Of a stretch of 52,937 nucleotides of DNA, positions 8,518-16,273 are shown piece after piece. Positions within the stretch are counted from its first letter, which is position 1. The number at the start of each line of letters is the position of its first letter. The position numbers were made by a program, and so were the translations under genes. This stretch comes from Blastomonas sp. CACIA14H2. GTDB taxonomy: Bacteria > Pseudomonadota > Alphaproteobacteria > Sphingomonadales > Sphingomonadaceae. The stretch covers positions 116 to 53,052 of the forward strand of contig AYSC01000028.1 of NCBI GenBank assembly GCA_000503195.1, written 5' to 3'. The notes below the pieces were generated by a model that was not told where the DNA came from, made no database searches, and saw only the letters and a program-made list of their open reading frames with translations.

Positions 8518-9280
8518 CGGGCAGCTCTCCAGGGGCTTTTATCGTTATCCCCAAGACTGCCATCTCGCCTGCAATCCGCAAAGCGGTTTGTTCCGCGCCG
8601 GGACTGTCCGAATGAATGCACAGGCTCTGCGCCATAACATGGATCAGGCTGCCGTCGTTCGCGGTGATGGGCAGGCCCGTGGCGATGGCGATGGCCTGTG
8701 CGGCGCGATCGGCATCGCTTGCGATCAGCGCGCCGGGCTGCGACCGCGGGACCAGGCGGCGGGCAGGCGTGTAGCCGCGATCGACAAAGCCCTCGGCGAT
8801 GAAGCGGGCACCGACCGCGCGCGCCGCATCCTCGCTCGCCGAATGCGCGAGCCCGACCTGGGCGAGATGCGGGAAGGCGGCGTGCAACGCTTCCGCCACG
8901 GCGCGCGCCATGTCGGGCCGGTCGGCGAGATCATTATAGAGCATGCCATGCGGCTTGATATGCGTGAGCGCCACGCCCTCGTGCGCTGCGACGGACTCCA
9001 GCGCGCGCACCTGTTCGAGCAGCGATTCGATCAGATCGGGCAGCGGCATCACCAGCGACACCCGCCCGAACCCTGCACGGTCGGGATAGCTGGGATGCGC
9101 GCCCGGCGCGACACCCGCAGCCCTGGCCTCGCGCAGCATCGCCGCCATGCTCGCCTCGTCGCCTGCATGGCCGCCGCACGCGATGTTGCAGCTGGAGATC
9201 ACCCGCATCAGCGCGATGTCGCGCGCCTGTTCCCCGGGCTCTTCGCCGAGATCGGCATTGAGATCGATCGACCGGCTCAT
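8489..9280 (-). CDS. pxpA: 5-oxoprolinase subunit A (LamB/YcsF family)
   Basis: 263 residues with the family start 'IDLNADLGE', the metal-binding-like 'SCNIACGGHAGDE' and 'GAHPSYPDRAGFGR'. Family members form the catalytic core that works with PxpB and PxpC on 5-oxoproline. The start overlaps the upstream transporter by four bases (ATGA). The gene order transporter-pxpA-pxpB-pxpC resembles the ycsG-ycsF-kip region of Bacillus. Confidence 0.92.
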   Translation of the reverse strand: MSRSIDLNADLGEEPGEQARDIALMRVISSCNIACGGHAGDEASMAAMLREARAAGVAPGAHPSYPDRAGFGRVSLVMPLPDLIESLLEQVRALESVAAHEGVALTHIKPHGMLYNDLADRPDMARAVAEALHAAFPHLAQVGLAHSASEDAARAVGARFIAEGFVDRGYTPARRLVPRSQPGALIASDADRAAQAIAIATGLPITANDGSLIHVMAQSLCIHSDSPGAEQTALRIAGEMAVLGITIKAPGELPDEPVDLLRR

Positions 9281-10500
9281 GGCCAGATTCCCGCCGAGCG
9301 CAGGATCAGCCGCGCGCCCAGTCCCGCGCAGACCAGCACCACCGCGCCGCCCATCAGATTGGCGAGCGCATTGTTGGCGAAAGCGCCCAGGCTCGCCTTG
9401 CGCGCCGCCACCCAGAGCAGGAAGGCGGCGAGGATCGGAAGCAGCAGCCCGTTGGCCGATTGCGCGATCAGGATCAGCTCGACTGGATTGACCGCGAAAA
9501 ACGCAAAGAGCGTGCCGATGACGACCACCGCCAGCGCGGTCGCCCTGAAAATGCGCGCGCGCCGCACCGGATCGCCTGCGCCGCCCATCATCTCGGCCAG
9601 CACATAGCCGGTCGCAACCGGTGCGGTCAGCGCCGAACTGAAGCCCGCACCCACTAGCCCCAGTGCGAACACGATCCGCGCAGGGGCGCCGAACAGGCTT
9701 TCGAGCCGCAGCGCGGTATCGTCGAGCGGGCCGGTGCCGGTCGCGGCCATCGCTGCCGTCGCCGCGCCCATGACGACGATCGCCATCGACAGCAGCCCGC
9801 CCAGCGTCACCGAAATGCCCGTGTCGAGGTTCGATGCCGCCAGCCCATCGGCATCGGGTGCGAACTTGCCGCGCACCGAGGCGGCGTGGAGGAACAGGTT
9901 ATAGGGCACCACCGTGGTGCCGATCAGCGCGATCGCGGTGAACAGGCTGTCGGCGGGCAGGCGCGGCACGAAGCCGCTCAGCACCGCGCCCCAATCGACC
10001 CGGATCACCGCCAGCCCGCCGATGAACGCGAGCGACATCGCCAGCACCAGAGCGATCAGCAGCTTTTCCAGCCAGGCAGGCTTGCCGATCACGACCAGCA
10101 AGGCCGCGAGCAGGCCGGTGGCCAGTGCGAGCAGGGAAGGCGACAAGGCGCCCGCACCCAGCAGCTTCAGGCCCGCCGCGGTGCCGCTGATATTGCCCGC
10201 CTGATAGGCCGAATTGCCGATCGCCAGCGAGGCGAAGATCAGCGCCGCCATTCCCCAGCGCAGCGCCGGGTTCGCCGCCGCTGCCAGGATCGCCTCGGCC
10301 AGCCCCTGGCCGGTGATGATGGCGACGCGCGCGGCCATGGCCTGCAGGATGATCGTGGCCACCGTCGCGAACACCAGCGCCCAGAGCAGCGCATAGCCGA
10401 AGCCTATGCCTGCGCTCGCGCAGGCGGTGACGGTGCCGGGGCCGATAAAGGCCGCGGTCACCAGCATCGCGGGACCGGGGCGGTATCGGGTGACGCTCAC
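9277..10500 (-). CDS. NRAMP-like transporter with altered metal site, pxp-linked
   Basis: Polytopic membrane protein of about 407 residues with roughly 11 hydrophobic segments and the NRAMP fold signature. The TM1 motif that is DPGN in metal transporters reads GPGT here ('FIGPGTVTACASAG'). The TM6 motif that is MPH reads VPY ('TTVVPYNLFLHAASV'). Loss of these ligands argues against Mn/Fe transport. Its place ahead of pxpABC suggests 5-oxoproline or another organic solute, which is inference. I prefer GTG 10500, which overlaps the oxygenase stop (GTGA). An in-frame ATG at 10527 would extend it by nine residues. Confidence 0.85.
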   Translation of the reverse strand: MSVTRYRPGPAMLVTAAFIGPGTVTACASAGIGFGYALLWALVFATVATIILQAMAARVAIITGQGLAEAILAAAANPALRWGMAALIFASLAIGNSAYQAGNISGTAAGLKLLGAGALSPSLLALATGLLAALLVVIGKPAWLEKLLIALVLAMSLAFIGGLAVIRVDWGAVLSGFVPRLPADSLFTAIALIGTTVVPYNLFLHAASVRGKFAPDADGLAASNLDTGISVTLGGLLSMAIVVMGAATAAMAATGTGPLDDTALRLESLFGAPARIVFALGLVGAGFSSALTAPVATGYVLAEMMGGAGDPVRRARIFRATALAVVVIGTLFAFFAVNPVELILIAQSANGLLLPILAAFLLWVAARKASLGAFANNALANLMGGAVVLVCAGLGARLILRSAGIWP

Positions 10501-11165
10501 AGGCGCCAGGGCCTCTCGCGATACCATTTGGTGATGACGTATTTGGTGCCTTCGCGGACCTTCATGCCGTGATGGATGGTGGCGGGATTGCAGCTGCCGT
10601 CGGGGCGGCGGTTGTTCCAGGCGACCAGCTTGCCGATCTCGGGCTGGATCGACTTGCCGATCGTCTTGAACCGCGTCGCACCGCCCGATTCGGGCTCGTT
10701 GAGATAGATCATGAACGTCCAGGTCCGCTGGCCGCCGACCGTGGTATAGCGCGTGAAATCCTGACCGCCCGGCTCGAAATAGTCGGTATGCGCCTTGAAC
10801 TCCTGGCCCACGGCATAGCGCTGCCCCTGCATTGTCTCGCCGAACTGCATGTCGATGCCCGACAGCGCGCTCAGCCGCTCATCGAGCGCGAGGACTTCGG
10901 GATCGTCGGCGCGCATGTCGCAGGTCTCGGACGTGCGAAAATAGCTGTCGCCATTCGGATCGGCGATGGTCGAGGGCCTGCGGTCGGCATCGATCTTCTC
11001 GACGAAACGCGCGCACGCCTCGGGCGTCAGGAAATTGCGCAGGATATACAATTCCATGCGCGGGGTCGGCACCTTCTGGATGCCGGGAACCTTGCCCAGC
11101 GCGGCGGTGTTGCACTGGTTGCTCCCAGCCCGGCTCGTGGTCTCGCTGTCGCTCATCGTCCCCAT
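10497..11165 (-). CDS. 2-oxoglutarate/Fe(II) oxygenase, prolyl 4-hydroxylase-like
   Basis: 222-residue dioxygenase of the P4H alpha-subunit type. The iron ligands are visible as HxD in 'FKAHTDYFEP' and a distal His in 'NPATIHHGMKV'. A lysine in 'KYVITKWYRERPW' is suitably placed to hold the 2-oxoglutarate carboxylate. Family members hydroxylate peptidyl proline or free amino acids. It ends with a four-base overlap into the NRAMP-like gene, so it heads the oxoprolinase operon. ATG 11156 (MSDSE) is an alternative start, and AAGAGG lies upstream of both. Confidence 0.85.
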   Translation of the reverse strand: MGTMSDSETTSRAGSNQCNTAALGKVPGIQKVPTPRMELYILRNFLTPEACARFVEKIDADRRPSTIADPNGDSYFRTSETCDMRADDPEVLALDERLSALSGIDMQFGETMQGQRYAVGQEFKAHTDYFEPGGQDFTRYTTVGGQRTWTFMIYLNEPESGGATRFKTIGKSIQPEIGKLVAWNNRRPDGSCNPATIHHGMKVREGTKYVITKWYRERPWRL

Positions 11166-11269
11166 GCCTCTTACGGCCTTGCCCCGCCTTGCGAATAGCG
11201 GTCAATCGGGGGGCGATTCAAGCGGCAAACGGCTGGCGCGGGACCGCTTTGGCGGCTAAATGGCAGTCC

Positions 11270-11647
11270 ATGCCGCGCCGCCCCTGCCACACCCGCCACG
11301 ACACGGGTTTCAGCCTGCTCGAAATGCTGGTGGCGCTCGCCGTTTTCTCGATCGCCGCGCTCGCGCTGATCAAGCTGCAGGGCGCGAGCCTGATGCAGAC
11401 CGCCGAGCTCGACAGCCGCCTGTACAGCGAGATCACCGTGCGCAATCTGGCGGTCGAGGCACTGACCGATCCCAATCCCCCCGCGCTCGGCGATACGCAG
11501 GGCACGATCAGCAATGCAGGCCGCGATTTCGCCTGGCGGCGGACGGCCACCGCGCTCGAGGGGGGCGAGCTGCTCAAGGTCGATCTGGCGGTGCGCCAGG
11601 GGACGGGGCCCGAGGTGACGCTCACCGTGCTGAGGCCGGTTTTGTGA
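11270..11647 (+). CDS. gspI: Type II secretion minor pseudopilin GspI
   Basis: 125-residue prepilin-like protein. The short basic leader (MPRRPCHTRHDTG) ends in the prepilin peptidase site G^FSLLE, with the conserved Glu at +5. A hydrophobic helix MLVALAVFSIAALALI follows. GspI nucleates the tip of the type II secretion pseudopilus with GspJ and GspK. The start is ATG 11270, set by leader length. No gspC-H, gspL or gspM gene is nearby, so the remainder of the secretion system must be encoded elsewhere. Confidence 0.9.
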   Translation: MPRRPCHTRHDTGFSLLEMLVALAVFSIAALALIKLQGASLMQTAELDSRLYSEITVRNLAVEALTDPNPPALGDTQGTISNAGRDFAWRRTATALEGGELLKVDLAVRQGTGPEVTLTVLRPVL

Positions 11648-12351
11648 GGGGCGCCTCCCGTGTCCCCGTCGTCACCCCCGCGCAGGCGGGGGTCCCGCTT
11701 GCCTTTGCCGAGGTCACGCAGAAGCGGGATTCCCGCGTTCGCGGGAATGACGGGCAGGGGGTGCACCCATCATCCGGCTTCACCTTGGTCGAGATGATGG
11801 TCGCGCTGTTCATCTTCGGGATGATCGCCACCGCCTCGGTCGTGCTGCTGCGCCAGAGCGTCGAGGCCGAGGCGCGCAGCGCGGTGCGGCTCGAGGAGAT
11901 GGGCGACCTGCGCCGATTCTCCGCGATCATGGCGCAGGACATGACGCTGATGCTGCCGCGCCCGTCGCGCGATCCGCTGGGCAACGACCGGGTGGCGCTG
12001 ATGACCGGCGACGGGCTGCTGCTCGGCTTTTCGCGCCAGGTTGCGCAGATCGATCCGCAGCCGGGTTCGTCGAGCCTGCAGCGCGTCGAATGGGCGCTGG
12101 CCGATGGACGGCTGACCCGCGCGATCGCGCCCAAGGCTGATGGCGCGAAGACCGGCGCGCCGGTCACAATCCTCGAAGGGATCGAGCAGGCGCGGCTGCG
12201 CTTTCGCGACAAGCAGGGCGTTTGGCAGACCGACTGGCGGCCGCAGCGCACCGACGAACTGCCGATCGCGATCGAACTCACCCTGGTGCAGCAGGGCAAT
12301 TCAGCCCGGCCGCTGGCCTTCGAATTCCTCGTCGCAGGGGGCGGCGGATGA
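11644..12351 (+). CDS. gspJ: Type II secretion minor pseudopilin GspJ
   Basis: The prepilin cleavage site 'SSG^FTLVEMMVALFIFGMIATASVVLL' has Glu at +5. A GTG at 11644 overlaps the gspI stop (GTGA) and gives 235 residues, but with a 45-residue leader made almost entirely of a palindromic repeat element (11667-11752). A GTG at 11761 gives a normal six-residue leader (MHPSSG) and 196 residues, with AGGGG immediately before it. I list the longer coupled frame; the processed protein is the same either way. Confidence 0.88.
   Translation: MRGASRVPVVTPAQAGVPLAFAEVTQKRDSRVRGNDGQGVHPSSGFTLVEMMVALFIFGMIATASVVLLRQSVEAEARSAVRLEEMGDLRRFSAIMAQDMTLMLPRPSRDPLGNDRVALMTGDGLLLGFSRQVAQIDPQPGSSSLQRVEWALADGRLTRAIAPKADGAKTGAPVTILEGIEQARLRFRDKQGVWQTDWRPQRTDELPIAIELTLVQQGNSARPLAFEFLVAGGGG
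11667..11752. repeat. Palindromic repeat (type A) at the gspI-gspJ junction
   Basis: Two small hairpins face each other. ACCCCCGC (11674-11681) pairs with GCGGGGGT (11686-11693), and ATTCCCGC (11729-11736) pairs with GCGGGAAT (11741-11748). GTCCCGCTT and AAGCGGGAT form a further pairing between them. The same composite occurs at 14741, 26546 and 36968. Here it is in frame with gspJ. Confidence 0.8.
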
Positions 12352-13346
12352 GCGTGCATCTGCGCCGCAGACCGTCCGAACGCGGGATCGCGCTGCTCAG
12401 CGTGCTGCTGCTGGTCGCGGTGATGGCGATCGTCACCACGCTGATCCTCGACCGGGTGAACCTCGCCGTGCGGCTTGCCGCCAATGCCGATGCGGCGGAC
12501 CGCGCGCGGTTCGCCGCGCTGGGCGCGGAGCAGTTCGCCGCACGCGAGATCAAGCGCCAGCTCGATCTCAGCCCCGCGCGCACGATCAATGTCGGCGGCT
12601 GGATCGGCCAGCCCAATGTGCTGCCGATCGACGATGGATCGGGCGCGGTGGTGACCGCGACGGTGCGCGATGGCGGCAACTGCTTCAACCTGAATTCGGT
12701 GGTCGCAGGCCAGCCGGGCGACCTCGCCGCGCGACCGGTCGGCATCGGCCAGTTTGCCGGGCTCATGCAGGCGCTCGGCGTCGGGTCGGACGAGGCGCGG
12801 GGGCTGGCCGATGCGCTGGCCGACTGGATCGATACCGACCAGGCGGCGCAGCCCGCCGGGGCCGAGGATCAATATTACCAGCAGCTCGATATGCCCTATC
12901 GCACCGCAGGGCGGCTGCTGGGCGACAAGGGCGAGATCCAGGCGCTGCGCGGCATGACGCCGCAGCTCTACGCGCGACTGGAACCGTGGATCTGCGCGCT
13001 GCCCGATGCGATCCTGTCGCCGATCAACGTCAACACGCTGCTGCCCGAACAGGCGCCGCTGATCATGATGCTCGCGCCCGGCAAGATCCCGCTCGATCGC
13101 GCCCGCACCATGATCGCGGATCGCCCGGCGCTCGGCTATGCGCGCATCGCCGATTTCTGGCGGCCGCTGGCGCTGCAATCGCAGACCTTCGGGCCCGAGA
13201 TCGAATCGCAGCCACAGATCGTCACTCGCTGGTTCGAGCTCGATCTGGTGATCCAGCAGGGGGAGAGCCGGTGGCGGCAGACCAGCCTGCTCGATGCGCA
13301 GTTGACCCCTGCGCGCATCATCAGCCGCCGCATCGGCGAGCCGTGA
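12348..13346 (+). CDS. gspK: Type II secretion minor pseudopilin GspK
   Basis: 332 residues, the normal size for GspK, the largest minor pseudopilin. The leader MSVHLRRRPSERG is followed by IALLSVLLLVAVMAIVTTLIL. The usual Glu at +5 is absent, which is characteristic of GspK. The periplasmic domain contains 'GGNCFNLNSVV' and late 'INVNTLLPEQAPLI' motifs of the family. It overlaps gspJ by four bases (ATGA). GspI, GspJ and GspK form the tip complex together. Confidence 0.92.
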   Translation: MSVHLRRRPSERGIALLSVLLLVAVMAIVTTLILDRVNLAVRLAANADAADRARFAALGAEQFAAREIKRQLDLSPARTINVGGWIGQPNVLPIDDGSGAVVTATVRDGGNCFNLNSVVAGQPGDLAARPVGIGQFAGLMQALGVGSDEARGLADALADWIDTDQAAQPAGAEDQYYQQLDMPYRTAGRLLGDKGEIQALRGMTPQLYARLEPWICALPDAILSPINVNTLLPEQAPLIMMLAPGKIPLDRARTMIADRPALGYARIADFWRPLALQSQTFGPEIESQPQIVTRWFELDLVIQQGESRWRQTSLLDAQLTPARIISRRIGEP

Positions 13347-13448
13347 ACGGGTTCGGCTAATTTAATTTCGCGAGGCAGCATTTTCGCCGCATTTTCCCTT
13401 GCATTGCAGGGGCAGTTTGTAAGATAGCGACCGCCTTGATTTCGTCGC

Positions 13449-13477
13449 TTGACGATCCCGCCCGCGCGCCCCTAAGG
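13449..13477 (+). promoter_or_regulatory. Tentative promoter for tRNA-His
   Basis: TTGACG (13449-13454) and CTAAGG (13472-13477) are separated by 17 bases and lie about 30 bases before the tRNA. The -35 match is good and the -10 match weak. The rest of the gap 13347-13506 shows no gene. Confidence 0.35.
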
Positions 13478-13506
13478 GACGCCTCCGCGTGGCGTAAGCA
13501 GTGTGT

Positions 13507-13584
13507 GGCGACCGTAGCTCAGTTGGTTAGAGCGCCGGTTTGTGGTACCGGAGGTCGTGGGTTCGAACCCCATCGGTCGCCCCA
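13507..13584 (+). tRNA. tRNA-His (anticodon GTG)
   Basis: Complete cloverleaf with anticodon GTG in the loop TTGTGGT and anticodon stem CCGGT/ACCGG. The T-arm is GTGGG-TTCGAAC-CCCAT. The acceptor stem GCGACCG/CGGTCGC has an extra 5' G (13507) opposite C73, the identity feature of tRNA-His. The 3' CCA (13582-13584) is encoded. Confidence 0.97.
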
Positions 13585-13649
13585 TCTGCTCTTGAAATCC
13601 TTGCCTTTTTCAGGCTCTGCCGCGCGACCAGCCTTGGGGAGACGGGCGC

Positions 13650-14717
13650 GTGCAAAGCTATTGGGATCTGCCGGACTTCGACGAGCATGAGGCGGTGCAA
13701 TATGTGCACGACCGCGCCTCGGGGCTTTCGGCGATCATCGCGATTCACTCCACGGCTCTGGGCCCGGCGGGCGGCGGCACGCGCTTCTGGCATTATGCCG
13801 ACAAGAGCCGCGCGATCACCGATGCGCTGCGCCTGTCGCGCGGCATGAGCTACAAGAACGCGATGGCCGGCCTGCCGATGGGCGGCGGCAAGGCGGTGAT
13901 CCTCGCCGATGCCGACAATCGCAAGACCCCCGAGATGCTCGCCGCGTTCGGCGACGCGATCGATGCGCTGGGCGGGCGTTATGTCACCGCCGAGGATATC
14001 GGCATGTCCGATGCCGACATGGTCGCGATCTCGAAGCGCACCAAGTTCGTCTCAGGCCTGCCGGTGCAGGACGCAGGCTCGGCTGGCGGCGATCCGGGGC
14101 CGTTCACCGCCAAGGGCATCTTCCTGGGCGTCAAGGCCGCGGTCGCGTTCAAGCTGGGCACCGACCGGCTGAAGGACGTGCGCATCGCGGTCCAGGGAAC
14201 GGGCAGCGTCGGCGGCGGTCTCGCCCGGCTGCTCGCGGCCGAGGGCGCGAAGCTGACCCTCGCCGACGTGAATGCCGATCGCGCGCAGAAGCTCGCCGAC
14301 GAACTGGGGGCCGAAACGGTGAGCGCCGACCGGATCATGCAGGTCGAGGCGGACGTGTTCAGCCCGAACGCGCTGGGCGCGATCCTCGATTCGGAAAGCA
14401 TCGAGAAGCTGAATGTCGCGATCGTCGCGGGAGGTGCGAACAACCAGCTCGCGCGGCCGCACCATGGCGACATGCTGATCGACCGCGGCATCCTATACGC
14501 GCCCGATTATGTCATCAACGCGGGCGGTATCATCTCGGTGGCGCTCGAATATTTCGCGCAGGCCGAAGGTCGCGCCGCGCAGGTCGAGGAGGTGCACGCG
14601 CGCCTCACCGGCATTCCGCAGCGCCTGACCGGCATCTGGCAGGAAAGCCGCACCACCGGCGAATCGCCCGCCACCGTCGCCGACCGCATGGCGCAGAAGC
14701 TGATCGGGCGGGGTTGA
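13650..14717 (+). CDS. Leu/Val/Phe/Glu-type amino acid dehydrogenase
   Basis: 355-residue NAD-dependent oxidative deaminase of the Glu/Leu/Phe/Val dehydrogenase family. It converts an amino acid (probably leucine or valine, by length and motif) to its 2-oxo acid. Catalytic lysines lie in 'MSYKNAMAGLPMGGGKAVI' (K69 and K81), followed by 'ARG'-less 'GRYVTAEDIGMS'. The NAD Rossmann motif is 'VQGTGSVGGGLARLL'. The start is GTG 13650, with GGGGAGA seven bases upstream. It sits alone after the tRNA; a palindromic repeat follows it. Confidence 0.88.
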   Translation: MQSYWDLPDFDEHEAVQYVHDRASGLSAIIAIHSTALGPAGGGTRFWHYADKSRAITDALRLSRGMSYKNAMAGLPMGGGKAVILADADNRKTPEMLAAFGDAIDALGGRYVTAEDIGMSDADMVAISKRTKFVSGLPVQDAGSAGGDPGPFTAKGIFLGVKAAVAFKLGTDRLKDVRIAVQGTGSVGGGLARLLAAEGAKLTLADVNADRAQKLADELGAETVSADRIMQVEADVFSPNALGAILDSESIEKLNVAIVAGGANNQLARPHHGDMLIDRGILYAPDYVINAGGIISVALEYFAQAEGRAAQVEEVHARLTGIPQRLTGIWQESRTTGESPATVADRMAQKLIGRG

Positions 14718-14740
14718 GTTCCAACACCTGACCGATGCTT

Positions 14741-14825
14741 CGTCATTCCCGCGAAAGCGGGAATCCCGCTTTCTTGCTCCAGATTGCCGGAGAAGCGGGA
14801 CCCCCGCGTTCGCGGGGGTGACGGG
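14741..14825. repeat. Palindromic repeat (type A), intergenic
   Basis: Second copy of the composite repeat, between the dehydrogenase and ccmC. ATTCCCGC/GCGGGAAT around GAAA is followed by a partner hairpin CCCCCGC/GCGGGGG around GTTC. The flanks CGTCA and TGACG are inverted. It may act as a transcript end for the upstream gene, although no T-run is present. Confidence 0.8.
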
Positions 14826-14947
14826 CAAAAGCCATTGGCGTCGACTGCCCCGCCTTACGCAAATTCCCTTGAGGCCGTCGCTGCATCGTGGCAACAAGAC
14901 GCGACGCCGATATGCCTCGGCGCTAGGAAGCTGACGCACTTTCGCTC

Positions 14948-15679
14948 ATGCACGGTTTTGCCAATCCCACGCGGTTCCTGTCCATCGCCCGGCCGCTGAC
15001 CCCGGCGCTGATGGTGACGGGCGTCATCATGGTCGCCATCGCGCTGTCGATCGGTCTGTTCAGCGCGCCCGCCGACCGGCTGATGGGCGAAACGGTGCGC
15101 ATCCTCTACATCCACGTTCCTGCCGCCTGGCTGGGCATGGCGGGCTGGACGAGCATCGCGATCGCCAGTCTCGTCGAACTCGTCTGGCGGCACCCGCTCG
15201 CCGGGATCGCCGCGCGCGCCTCTGCGGTGCCGGGCGCGTTCTTCTGCGCGCTGTGCCTCGCCACCGGATCGATCTGGGCGCGGCCGACATGGGGCACCTG
15301 GTGGGTGTGGGACGGACGGCTGACCTCGATGCTGGTGCTGTTCTTCCTGTATCTCGGCTATATCGCGCTCGCCGATGCCAGCCAGAAGGATGCAGCGGCA
15401 GGGCGGGGCGGCACGTCGCGCGTTGCTGCGATCTTCGGGCTGGTGGGCGCGGTCAACGTGCCGATCATCAACCGCTCGGTGGTCTGGTGGAACAGCCTGC
15501 ACCAGCCGGCGAGCATCTCAATCGGCAAATCGGCGATCGATCCCGCATTCCTGTGGCCGCTCGGCATGGCGGTGATCGGCTTCTCGCTTATCTTCGGCGC
15601 GATCGTGCTGATGCGCATGCGCACCCTGCTCGCCGATATCCGCATCGAGGCGCGCATGCGCAGGCTCGCGGCCGCATGA
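14948..15679 (+). CDS. ccmC: Haem exporter/chaperone CcmC (cytochrome c maturation)
   Basis: 243-residue inner-membrane protein with six hydrophobic segments. The periplasmic tryptophan-rich WWD signature is 'WGTWWVWDGRLTSMLVLFFLYLGY' (about residues 117-140). Conserved histidines flank it ('YIHVPAAW', 'WNSLHQPAS'). CcmC delivers haem to CcmE. It is the first gene of a seven-gene tightly packed operon; its stop overlaps ccmD (ATGA). The transporter subunits CcmA and CcmB are not present here. Confidence 0.95.
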   Translation: MHGFANPTRFLSIARPLTPALMVTGVIMVAIALSIGLFSAPADRLMGETVRILYIHVPAAWLGMAGWTSIAIASLVELVWRHPLAGIAARASAVPGAFFCALCLATGSIWARPTWGTWWVWDGRLTSMLVLFFLYLGYIALADASQKDAAAGRGGTSRVAAIFGLVGAVNVPIINRSVVWWNSLHQPASISIGKSAIDPAFLWPLGMAVIGFSLIFGAIVLMRMRTLLADIRIEARMRRLAAA

Positions 15680-15804
15680 CCCAGTGGACCTATGTCATCA
15701 TGGCCTATGGGCTGGGCATTGCCGGAACCGCCGGGCTGATCGGCTATTGCTGGCTGGCGCTCAAACGCGCAGAGGCGCGGCTCGACGCGCTCAAGCGCAA
15801 GTGA
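15676..15804 (+). CDS. ccmD: Small haem exporter protein CcmD
   Basis: 42-residue protein with one transmembrane helix (YVIMAYGLGIAGTAGLIGYCWL) and a basic tail (KRAEARLDALKRK), the standard CcmD layout. CcmD stabilises CcmC and CcmE and aids release of holo-CcmE. It overlaps ccmC by four bases and is followed by ccmE after 16 bases. It is recognised by size, topology and position rather than by strong sequence motifs. Confidence 0.9.
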   Translation: MTQWTYVIMAYGLGIAGTAGLIGYCWLALKRAEARLDALKRK

Positions 15805-15820
15805 ACCGGACACGCACCCC

Positions 15821-16273
15821 ATGAAAGCCAAGCACCAGCGTCTCGTCCTGATCTGCATCGCCCTTGTCGGCCTTGTCGCCGCCGGGCTGATCGCGGCCTA
15901 TGCGTTGCGCGACCAGGCGAGCTATTTCTACACGCCCGGCGACATTGCCGAAAAGGGCGTCGAGCCGGGCCAGGCCATCCGGCTGGGCGGCATGGTGCAG
16001 AAAGGCTCGATCAGGAAACAGGCCGATGGCGTGACGATCGATTTCATCGTCGAGGACGGCAAGGGCACGGTACCGGTACGCTTTACCGGGATCACCCCCG
16101 ACCTGTTCGTCGAGGGGTCGGGAGTCGTCGCCGAGGGCCGGATGAACGCCTCGGGCCAGTTCGTCGCCGACAACCTCCTCGCCAAGCATGACGAGAATTA
16201 CGTGCCGCGCGAGATGCGCGACATGACCAAGGCCGATGTCAAGAAGCTCGGCGGGACGGTGCAGCAGCCATGA
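15821..16273 (+). CDS. ccmE: Periplasmic haem chaperone CcmE
   Basis: 150 residues: an N-terminal anchor (LVLICIALVGLVAAGLIAAYAL), an OB-fold beta-barrel domain with 'RLGGMVQKGSI' and 'VRFTGITPDLF', and a flexible tail. The haem-binding motif HxxxY is present as 'KHDENY' (H123, Y127); the histidine binds haem covalently. The stop overlaps ccmF by four bases. A complete and apparently functional gene. Confidence 0.96.
   Translation: MKAKHQRLVLICIALVGLVAAGLIAAYALRDQASYFYTPGDIAEKGVEPGQAIRLGGMVQKGSIRKQADGVTIDFIVEDGKGTVPVRFTGITPDLFVEGSGVVAEGRMNASGQFVADNLLAKHDENYVPREMRDMTKADVKKLGGTVQQP

Noticed and set aside
14718-14947. Small gene between the dehydrogenase and ccmC
   Set aside because: Open frames here are only translations of the palindromic repeat; no ribosome site or homology.
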